Shown here in pieces: positions 1 through 8,478 of a stretch of DNA of 64,000 nt. The position numbers and the translations under genes are program-made. The stretch is from assembly GCF_045679555.1 (NCBI RefSeq), contig NC_092098.1:19746038-19810037 (forward strand), given 5' to 3'. The notes below the pieces were generated by a model. It saw nothing but the letters and a program-made list of their open reading frames with translations. It was not told where the DNA came from and did not search any database. The DNA is from Salvelinus alpinus (lineage: Eukaryota > Chordata > Actinopteri > Salmoniformes > Salmonidae). Each line of letters starts with the position of its first letter. The first letter of the stretch is position 1.

Positions 1-949
1 AATTTCAGACTTCAGTGAGTTCAAGACAACTGGGAACTGAAAGAAATGAGCTCCGATTGGGAAAATACATTTTGAACGGTCACCCAACTCGGAATTCCAA
101 GTAGGGAACTCGGGCCTCTTTCTAGAGCTCTGACCTGAAGATCACTTACGTCATGATTTAAACTTTTTCAAAATTCCCGGTTGTCTTGAAAGCACCATAA
201 ATCCAGAGAATGCCAGATTTTGATGACAAAGTTTGATGACGACATTTGCCCATTAGAAAGACTGCCGTGCCACCTTCCTGTTCAAGTGAGCAAAGCACAA
301 CAATGGTCCAAAAATGTCAGAAAAGTCCAAAAATGTCTTGTATGCTGCTGCATAAATTATGTAATATGCCAGGGAGTTATGTATACTATAGCTAAGAAAG
401 TAATACTAAGTGTATGTGTAACAGTATAACTTTAGACCGTCCCCTCGCCCCGACACGGGCGCGAACCAGGGACCCTCTGCACACATCAACAACTGACACC
501 CACGAAGCGTCGTTACCCATCGCTCCACAAAAGCCGCGGCCCTTGCAGAGCAAGGGGAAACCCTACTTAAGTCTCAGAGCAAGTGACGTAACTGATTGAA
601 ATGCTAGTAGCGCGTACCCGCTAACTAGCTAGCCATTTCACATCCGTTACACTCACCCCCCTTTCAACCTCCTCCTTTTCCGCAGCAACCAGTGATCCGG
701 GTCAACAGCATCAATGTAACAGTATAACTTTAAACCGTCCCCTCGCCCCGACACGGGCGCGAACCAGTGACCTTCTGCACACATCAACAACGGTCGCCCA
801 CGAAGCATCGTTACCCATCGCTCCACAAAGGCCACGGCCCTTGCAGAGCAAGGGGAAACCCTACGTAAGTCTCAGAGCAAGTGACGTAACTGATTGAAAT
901 GCTAGTAGCGCATACCCGCTAACTAGCTAGCCATTTCACATCCGTTACA

Positions 950-973
950 CTCACCCCCCTTTCAACCTCCTCC
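950..973 (-). other. Putative polypurine tract
   Basis: On the minus strand this stretch is purine-rich (GGAGGAGGTTGAAAGGGGGG, then TGAG). It lies immediately before the LTR start TGTAAC at 949. The same tract occurs at 652-675 before the third LTR. This is the expected position for plus-strand DNA priming in an LTR element. Confidence 0.6.
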
Positions 974-992
974 TTTTCCGCAGCAACCAGTG

Positions 993-1010
993 ATCCGGGT
1001 CACGGCACCA
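993..1010 (-). other. Putative tRNA-His primer-binding site
   Basis: The plus strand reads ATCCGGGTCACGGCACCA, which is the 3' end of tRNA-His including CCA, with one mismatch by my recollection of that tRNA. On the minus strand it is therefore a primer-binding site beginning one base after the LTR end at 1012. The equivalent site in the other spacer (about 696-713) is degraded. This is the key evidence that the array is an LTR retrotransposon and not a DNA MITE. Confidence 0.7.
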
Positions 1011-2565
1011 ATGTAACAGTATAACTTTAGACCGTCCCCTCGCCCCGACACGGGCGCGAACCAGGGACCCTCTGCACACATCAACAACTGACACCCACGA
1101 AGCGTCGTTACCCATCGCTCCACAAAAGCCGCGGCCCTTGCAGAGCAAGGGGAAACCCTACTTAAGTCTCAGAGCAAGTGACGTAACTGATTGAAATGCT
1201 AGTAGCGCGTACCCGCTAACTAGCTAGCCATTTCACATCCGTTACATATGTTGTGTAGTAAGCTGTTAGTAGCCCATGTGCCTCACCCTAATAATTTTGT
1301 CCCTTTCCCCCTCAGAACTTATCCTACTGTTCTGACTTGGTGGTGCACATGTAGCCTATAGCATGTTTTAGAGAAATGTTATCACTGAATATTGTTAGAG
1401 CTTTCATTGTCTGCTTAAATGCCCCCTTTATTTATCCTATGGTTCTGACTTGGTGTACAGGGAGAATACTGTAAGAATGGCCCATGTTCTGAATTCTGTC
1501 CTGTACATTTCAAGTGCTGAACAAATATATTATATAGTTATATTGACTACATCCATCTTAGCTCGCTCATTAATGTCTTAATCGAAATTACAGATTGCCT
1601 CTTTATCACTCATCAATCCCTTATGCCATAGTTTGTACATCTCAATTGTTATAGGCCTATTGCTTATATAAGTCTAGCTCATTGGTATCTTATTCATAAT
1701 TTTAGGCAATGTTGGAATGATTTCATTGTTTTGCTAACTTTGTGTATTATAATTAGCTCATGTGCTTTTCTTGAGAAGATACTATATAATGTTGTTGAGT
1801 CTGTAACCATGTTTGCCAGTAATTCCATATTGCGAAGGTTGTGTGTCAGTATATTGTCTATGAAAGTGGATCTTCATGATTGTATTTTCCTTCCCTTTTA
1901 GACCACATATGCCTAATAAAATACTTAAAATGGTAGACTTACCGTCTCTCTCGCGCTGTCTCGCTCTCTCTCTCTCTCTGTGGTGACTTAAAGAAGAGTA
2001 AAGTTAAGGCTGCAACATCTTGCTGAATATATCTGAACTAACATCTATCTGAATTTCTGTCGAGGTCCATTTTGAAAGTGCTGAAGGAATAGTCCTACCT
2101 CGTCGCAGCTCGTTTGCTTTCACGTGCTTATACTTAGAGCGAAGTGTTAATAATATAAGAATAAACATTATGAATTTGTGAAAATAAATGTAATAATGTT
2201 TGTATATGGTTCAAAAGTCAAAACAAATTTTGGAGTTTGTTATTATTGAAGGAGAATGCGGTTCTTATCGACTTACCCAAATCCACAAGGAGTCAGTAGT
2301 AACCACATTTGTTTAAGCAAGTCAGCCATATCAGCTACAGTTGAAGTCGGAAGTTTACATACACCTTAGCCAAATACATTTAAATTAAGTTTTTCACAAT
2401 TCCTGACATTTAATCCTAGTAACATTTCCCTGTCTTAGGTCAGTTAGGATCATCACTTTATTTTAAGAATGTGAAATGTCAGAATAATGGTAGAGAGAAT
2501 TATTTATTTCAGCTTTTATTTCTTTCATCACATTTCCAGTGGGTCAGAAGTTTACATACACTCAA

Positions 2566-4694
2566 TTAGTATTTGGTAGCATTGCCTTTAAATTGTTTAA
2601 CTTGGGTCAAACGTTTCAGGTAGCCTTCCACAAGCTTCCCACAATAAGTTGGATGAATTTTGGCCCGTTCCTCCTGACATGGCTGTTGTAACTGAATCAG
2701 GTTTGTAGGCCGCCTTGCTCGCACATGCGTTTTCAGTTCTGCCCACAAATTTTCTATGGGCTTGAGGTCAGGGCTTTGTGAGGCCACTCCAATACCTTGA
2801 CTTTGTTGTCCTTAAGCCATTTTGCCACAAATTTGGAAGTATGCTTGTGGTCATTGTCCATTTGGAAGACCCATTTGTGACCAAGCTTTAACTTCCTGAC
2901 TGATGTCTTGAGATGTTGCTTCAATATATCCACATAATATTCCTGCCTCATGATGCCATCTATTTTGTGAAGTGCACCAGTCCCTCCTGCAGCAAAGCAC
3001 CCCCACAACATGATGCTGCCACCCCCGTGCTTCATGGTTGGGATGGTGTTCCTCGGCTTGCAAGCCTCCCCCTTTTTCCTCCAAACATAACGAGGGTCAC
3101 TACGGCCAAACAGTTCTATTTTTGTTTCATCAGAGGACATTTCTCCAAAAAGTACAATCTTTGTCCCCATGTGCAGTTGCAAACCGTAGTCTGGCTTTTT
3201 ATGGCGGTTTTGGAGCAGTGGCTTCTTCCTTGCTGAGCGGCCTTTCAGGTTATGTCGATATAGGACTCGTTTTACTGTGTATATAGATACTTTTCTACCT
3301 GTTTCCTCCAGCATCTTCACAAGGTCCTTTGCTGTTGTTCTGGGAGTCCTCTCCTGTACTTCCTGTTCACCCATGACTGCGTGGCCATGCACGCCTCCAA
3401 CTCAATCATCAAGTTTGCAGACGACACTACAGGTAGGCTTGATTACCAACAACGACGAGGTGAGGGCCCTCGGAGTGTGGTGTCAGGAAAATAACCTCAC
3501 ACTCAACGTCAACAAAACAAAGGAAATGATCGTGGACTTCAGGAAACAGCAGAGGGAGCAACCCCCTATCCACATCGACAGGACAGTAGTGTAGAAGGTG
3601 GAAAGTTAAGTTCCTCGGCGTACACATCACGGACAAACTGAAATGGTCCACCCACACAGACAGCGTGGTGAACAAGGCTCAACAGCGCCTCTTCAACCAC
3701 AGGAGGCTGAAGAAATGTGGCTTGTCACCGAAAACACTCAAACTTTTACAGATGCACAATCGAGAGCATCCTGTAGGGCTGTATCACCGCCTGGTACAGC
3801 AACTGCTCCGCCCACAACCGTAAGGCTCTCCACAGGGTAGTGTTGTCTGTACAACGCATCACCGGGGGCAAACTACCTGCCCTCCAGGACACCTACAGCA
3901 CCCGATGTCACAGGAAGGCCAAAAAGATCATCAAGGACAAAAACCACCCGAGCCACTTCCTGTTCACCCCGCTATCATCCAGAAGGCAAGGTCAGTACAG
4001 GTGCATCAAAGCTGGGACCGAGAGACTGTAAAACAGCTTCTATCTCAAGGCCATCAGACTGTTAAACAGCCATCACTAACATTGAGTGGCTGCTGCCAAC
4101 ATACAGACTCAAATCTCTAGCCACTTTAATAATTAATATTTGGATGTAATAAATATATCACTAGTCACTTTCAACAATGCCACTTAATATAATGTTTACA
4201 TACCCTACATTACTCATCTCATATGTATATACTGTACTCTATACCATCTACTGCATTTTGCCAATGCCGCACACCATCACTCATCCATATATTTACATGT
4301 ACATATTATTTTTCATCCCTTTACACTTGTGTGTAAAAGGTAGTTGTTGTGAAATTGTTAGATTACTTGTTAGACTGTCGGAACTAGAAGCACGAGCATT
4401 TCGCTACACTCACATTAACATCTACTAACCATGTGTATGTGACCAATAAAATGTTATTTGAGTTGCACTTTTCGCACCAAAGTACGTTCATCTCTAGGAG
4501 ACAGAACGCGTCTCCTTCCTGAGCGGCATGATCCCATGGTCCTATGGTGTTTATACTTGCGTACTATTGTTTGTACAGATGAACGTGGTACCTTCAGGCG
4601 TTTGGAAATTGCTCCCAAGGATGAACCAGACTTGTGGAGGTCTACAACAACAAAAAATTCTGAGGTCTTGGCTGATTTCTTTTGATTTTCCCAT
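2566..4694 (-). pseudogene. Tc1 transposase, split and frameshifted
   Basis: The start codon is at 4694. The N-terminal paired-type helix-turn-helix region (VDLHKSGSSLGAISKRLKV) lies at about 4457-4694, before the inserted LINE. The catalytic part resumes at about 3345 and ends at 2566. Catalytic residues appear in DETKIELFG (first Asp), [10 protein letters not shown] (second Asp) and DLKPIENLWAELK (Glu). There is a frameshift near 2770-2790, and the second motif has His where related elements usually have Pro. The protein would bind the terminal repeats and cut and paste the element; this copy cannot. Confidence 0.88.
3346..4459 (+). mobile_element. 5'-truncated non-LTR retrotransposon (CR1/Rex1-like) inside the Tc1 element
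   Basis: The plus strand encodes the C-terminal part of a reverse transcriptase. FADDTT is near 3414, followed by [22 protein letters not shown] (about 3478-3540, written here as the start of a longer match) and a decayed tail with several stops. It ends in a 3' UTR and CCAATAAAATGTTATTTG at about 4443-4458, the usual tail of this family. The same family recurs at 13256-14549 and 49286-50260. The 5' end is truncated as in abortive target-primed reverse transcription. The clade is inferred. Confidence 0.8.
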
Positions 4695-5105
4695 GATGTC
4701 AAGCAAATAGGCACTGGGTATGAAGGTAGACCTTGAAATACATCCACAGGTACACCTGCAATTGACTCGAATGATGTCAATTAGCCTATCAGAAGCTTCT
4801 AAAGCCATGACATCATTTGACATCAATTTTCTGGAATTTTCCAAGCTGTTTAAAGGCACAATCAACTTAGTGTATGTAAACTTCTGACCCACTGGAATTG
4901 TGATACAGTGAATTATAAGTGAATTATAAGTTAAATAATCTGTCTGTAAACAGTTGTTGGAAAAAGTACTTGTGTCATGCACAAAGTAGATGTCCTAACC
5001 GACTTGCCAAAACTATAGTTTGATAACAAGAAATTTGTGGAGTGGTTTAAAAACTAGTTTAAATGACTCCAACCTAAGTGTATGTAAACTTCCGACTTCA
5101 ACTGT

Positions 5106-6919
5106 ATATTTTTTTTAAAAAGGCAGTAAATGAGGGTGAATGAACTATTTCGCTGCCAGACTGTTAAGCTGTTAAGATATAGTCTTATTGTTTCAAGAAA
5201 GGAGTGTATATATTTGCCTGGCGAAGCGGTTTAATGCGCTGACTGAATGGAAGTGAATGAGTTTTTTTCTCAGCTGGTCTCAGGAAGAAATTAGGAGTCT
5301 CAATGTCCAATATCTGACACCGAGACAAGACCGAGACACTCAATATGTGGTCTGGAGACCGGACTCCAGTACTACAACACTGCTCCAGACAGAAGAACTT
5401 TCACCCTCCTCTGTCCTGGAACATTGGAGTGTCTCGTTAAACACTTGTGTCAAGAAAAAACCCCACACTTACTGGAATCATTTGGGAGCTCTTAGAGTTT
5501 TTTTTTGCCAGCTTCCCCTGTATCTTTTATCATAATAACACATAATTACACCTCTCTGTTGGGCCTAATCCTTTGAGACAACAGACACATGATTTTAAGA
5601 AGGGGCACATACGAAGGGGAGCGCAAAGGGTTTCCATCTGCAGGGGAGTTTGCCGTGCAGGGTCTTACACAACAGCCTTGGAGCTCGTAGCATAGATCTC
5701 TACTTGGATGTTTCACATGTGGATTTTATTATTCTGAAGTGGTGTAGGATCTGCTGGTATATCCTCATCATGACTCAGCATCACCAGATGTAAACAGTAT
5801 AGGCCTACTTCCACACGTTAACTTATTTCACCTGGTCAGCTAGTTGTAAAAAAGACAGCCTCAGATGTACAAGTACACCCCCTAGACAGGATGCTTGTCT
5901 GTCGCAAGGCCCTAAAATAACGGGATCCTAATCTTGTCCACCAGCTGGCTCCCTCTCTGCGCTGACAATTGAGCCTGGGGACGAGGTTATGTTGCAGTCT
6001 TTGTGCTGTACTCAATATCTTTAGCATAAGTAAGAGCATTTGGCAAAATCTAATATCAATGTGAGTCAAATGTCTTGAAAAGTAGATACAGGACTGACTT
6101 GAGCTAAGAAGCAAAGAATATGATTAATTCAGGAGGTCGGAATAGAATTATAGCGGTGAGTCATCTGGTATCATCCAGTTGTTACAAGGTTGGAATAGTG
6201 ATTAGGAGCTTTTTTAATCTTGATCTAGGGAATAAAACAATTAACAATCCTGCCAATAAAATGGTATGTGAAATTGTGTTATTATAGATGATATAGCCTA
6301 TGGTTTTGAGATTACAGACCCTGCCTTTATGCCTGCACAGCCTATATGAACCTGCACAGCACACTCTGTTTGTTGCTGGTTTATATTAATCAATTTAATA
6401 TTATGCAATTAACCCACCATGGCATGTATTGTTGGTAGAGGTGTGGAAGGCAATTGAATGAGGTTACCTCATAAATCTAATTGTGCCAATGGCAAAATTT
6501 CATATTCATAAATGTAAATTCACTAATAAAAAAAACACTCTTCCATGTTTCTATAAGGAATTCGAGCAGTACATTAAGACCATTCTACATTCTTCTGATA
6601 AGAAAGCTGTTAAAACCATCAATATGTGTGTTTCTTTTAAGGTCTTTGTATAATCTGTAATTTGTTGTACCCCCTATCATATGTTATCATTGTCTATTTG
6701 TGTACAGACTATTCTACATTATAAAAAAAAAATGTATGAGCCAATCACAAGCAGTTATGTGAATTTGAGAACAGCTGGTGTAATCAATGGGCGAGTTGGT
6801 TCTACATCACGCAGTGCCCGGACTAGGTGTAGTTCGGTCATTTTAGACCATTCCATTGGTCCTAAAGATAAATCTCCAATCCCCGGGGCACCAGGTAATG
6901 CTAAACGAACCTGCCCATT
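5106..6919. other. Non-coding stretch upstream of ucp2
   Basis: I see no gene here. The only frames are short and lack family features. 5255-5420 resembles a salmonid interspersed repeat rich in GAGACCG motifs. The remainder is AT-rich single-copy-looking sequence that could hold distal regulatory sites for ucp2, but no specific site can be supported. Confidence 0.4.
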
Positions 6920-7042
6920 AGTCCAAATTGTGCAATGGAAAACGTTTTGCAACAAAAGCAAGATTTTTTATTGGACAAATTCAGGTAGATCCCTCCCCGT
7001 TTCGTGCTTCCGTTTGGTCCTAGTGAATACACCCCAGGGCAT
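6920..7042. repeat. Short interspersed repeat abutting the ucp2 promoter
   Basis: The segment around AAAACGTTTTGCAAC (about 6938-6952) through GTGAATACACCCC (about 7022-7034) matches a MITE-like salmonid repeat that I recognise from memory. It lies only about 80 bp upstream of the ucp2 TATA box, so it is part of the proximal promoter region of this allele. Exact ends are uncertain. Confidence 0.4.
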
Positions 7043-7121
7043 GGCCAGTTCAGCTCTAATCCGCCAACCAGCTGAGAACAGACACGGTTGCCTTCTCATG
7101 ACGTATCAGGTTTAATGGTGG

Positions 7122-7128
7122 TATAAAA
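7122..7128 (+). promoter_or_regulatory. ucp2: TATA box of ucp2
   Basis: TATAAAA sits about 30 bp before the pyrimidine-rich start of the first non-coding exon, which ends at a good donor (CACT, then GTAAGT) at 7178. The spacing fits a TATA-dependent start near 7150-7155. The start site itself is inferred. Confidence 0.6.
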
Positions 7129-7149
7129 AGCTGCAGTTTTTTTCACCGC

Positions 7150-7591
7150 TTTCTGCTAACTCGTCTCGAGGTTTCACTGTAAGTGTTATAACAGAGGCAT
7201 CAACCCAAAGGATTTGACATCTTTTTTTCCTGATCTAACTTTTCGTTATTTTATTCACGGTAAACTTTTAATATGTTCATAGCCCTACTGTCTATATATT
7301 TTGTTTTAATTATGGAGAATGTAGTACAAAGTTAAGTTGATGTTACTGGTTATGCTTTGATGGCGTGTTTATTTTATTGTATCCTTGTTGGTGTAGGCTA
7401 CAGATTTGAACTAAACCTGTTTTGTCTTGTTTTTCAGAATTTGTAGTATGTTTTTTGGATACATCGTTTTTGAACGTTTTTCTATGGAAGAACAAGGCAA
7501 CCAAATCATAATTGAAAGTAATTTTGACCAGAGGGACGCCTTTAGAGAATCCTGATATCTGCCGTCACCGTCCTGGGTCACTTAAGTAAAG
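7150..7591 (+). other. ucp2: ucp2 5' UTR exons 1 and 2
   Basis: Exon 1 runs from about 7150 to 7178 and is followed by GTAAGT. Exon 2 runs from 7438 (after TTTTTCAG) to 7591 (before GTAAAG). The 5' UTR continues at 8406-8478 in the first coding exon, after a TTTTCAG acceptor. This three-part layout, with an untranslated second exon carrying an upstream ORF, matches the mammalian UCP2 gene. Exon 1 has no ATG. Confidence 0.65.
7448..7555 (+). CDS. Upstream ORF (35 codons) in the ucp2 leader
   Basis: The frame opens at ATG 7448 and closes at TGA 7553-7555, giving 35 residues. It begins MFFGYIVFERF and has a second in-frame ATG at 7484. It lies wholly inside untranslated exon 2. In the spliced mRNA its stop is about 109 nt before the ucp2 start, and no other ATG intervenes. 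Mammalian UCP2 mRNA has a uORF of almost the same length in the same exon. That uORF represses translation and mediates induction by glutamine. The same role here is inferred from position and length; peptide conservation was not tested. Confidence 0.65.
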   Translation: MFFGYIVFERFSMEEQGNQIIIESNFDQRDAFRES

Positions 7592-8478
7592 GTAAAGTAG
7601 GCCACATGGTTTATAAAAAAATAAAGTTGGATAAAGCTTTCGCCTGATATCTAGGTGTAATAATGCATAGCTTAATTTTATTAAGTAAATAGTAAGTTGA
7701 AATGTCGTCCAACATTAATATACTTATAATTAAACAATATAGGCTTGTCTGTTATTTTGAATTTGTGGAGTTTATGCTTTTGGTTTCACGATCACTACAT
7801 TGTATCGCTACACGCAGTGTTTCCTGAGTACTCACTATCTGATTCAGTGTCGCGTAAAGGAGGTACAGCACTTCCTTTGTTGTCTCGAGTCATTTGCTTA
7901 GTAGAGCGATACTGACATGGCAACAGGCAGCTCCGCCAATGGGGATGTCTCATGGCAGTTCTGCAAATTGAGTAGACCAGTAAGTGATGTCTGTTGAAAC
8001 AACTGCTTGCCTACAGTTTGAACTAAGCCCCTCCATTTTCCACTTGCTTGGACCCCTTGGGGACAGTAGGCTATCGTCCATGCCTGCACGAATTTTACAT
8101 GTTCCAGGCGTAAGCGGTCACTTGGGGCATCTGCTAAATGACAAATGTAGAATTGCAGGAAATATCATTTAAAACTACAAAAATATCTCTGCCCCATGGG
8201 AAGATGTGTAGAACTGCAGGACATTAACTTTAAAACTCACTTATTGCCCCCAAAAGGCTAGAGCTGGCTCTGGCTACCATAGTCTAGTCTGAGTTGTTGT
8301 GCCAACAATCAATTGTGACATGGAAACATGTCAGTGAAATTATGAATATTGCCATTTATTTGTACAATTGTTAATACACATGTGTTGTCCCTCCTCCCTT
8401 TTCAGAATTGGGTAGAGTTCCTGTTGTCTTCACCTCATCAGTCTTCTTAAATTTTCACATTCCATTTATCTGGATAAA

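Larger units (their letters stand above)
417..1246 (-). mobile_element. Tandem TRIM-like miniature LTR retrotransposon (LTR-int-LTR-int-LTR)
   Basis: Three 235-bp direct repeats (417-651, 715-949, 1012-1246) are separated by 63- and 62-bp spacers. On the minus strand each repeat begins TGTAACGGAT and ends ACTGTTACA, the TG...CA termini of an LTR. The spacer next to the minus-strand 5' repeat starts with a primer-binding site matching the 3' end of tRNA-His. The other end of each spacer is a purine tract directly before the next LTR. The whole array has one 4-bp target duplication, TATG (413-416 and 1247-1250). There is no protein-coding capacity. The outer repeats share variants that the middle one lacks. 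A tRNA-like box B motif, GGTTCGCGCCC, lies inside each LTR. Confidence 0.75.
2338..5104 (-). mobile_element. Sleeping-Beauty-lineage Tc1 transposon, split by a LINE
   Basis: The element starts CAGTTGAAGTCGGAAGTTTA and ends with its inverted complement. TA flanks each side (2336-2337, 5105-5106). Each end has the inner second direct repeat typical of IR/DR Tc1 elements (about 2547-2566 and 4874-4893). Without the inserted LINE (about 3346-4459) it is about 1.65 kb, the normal family length. The transposase on the minus strand is broken, so the element is not autonomous. This lineage was the source of the reconstructed Sleeping Beauty system. Confidence 0.9.
1..5250. repeat. Old interspersed repeat split into three pieces
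   Basis: The pieces 1-416, 1247-2337 and 5105-about 5250 read as one older salmonid interspersed repeat that I recognise from memory. It has been split by a tandem LTR element (417-1246) and by a Tc1 transposon (2338-5104). The joins are clean: TATG flanks the first insertion and TA flanks the second. No coding exon was seen. An AATAAA lies near 1915 and a CT-rich tract at about 1940-1980. The extent of the host repeat is approximate. Confidence 0.5.

Noticed and set aside
414-1148. Short open frames within the repeated LTR units
   Set aside because: They lie in the non-coding LTRs and spacers, recur with the repeats and have no domain.
417-1246. Interpretation of the 235-bp units as tRNA-SINEs or DNA MITEs because of box B and TGTAAC/GTTACA ends
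   Set aside because: The tRNA-His primer site, the purine tracts and the single 4-bp duplication around the array fit an LTR element better. There is no A-rich tail.
6681-7115. 144-codon frame upstream of the ucp2 TATA box
   Set aside because: It spans an interspersed repeat, has no domain, and ends at the promoter; no splice or homology evidence.
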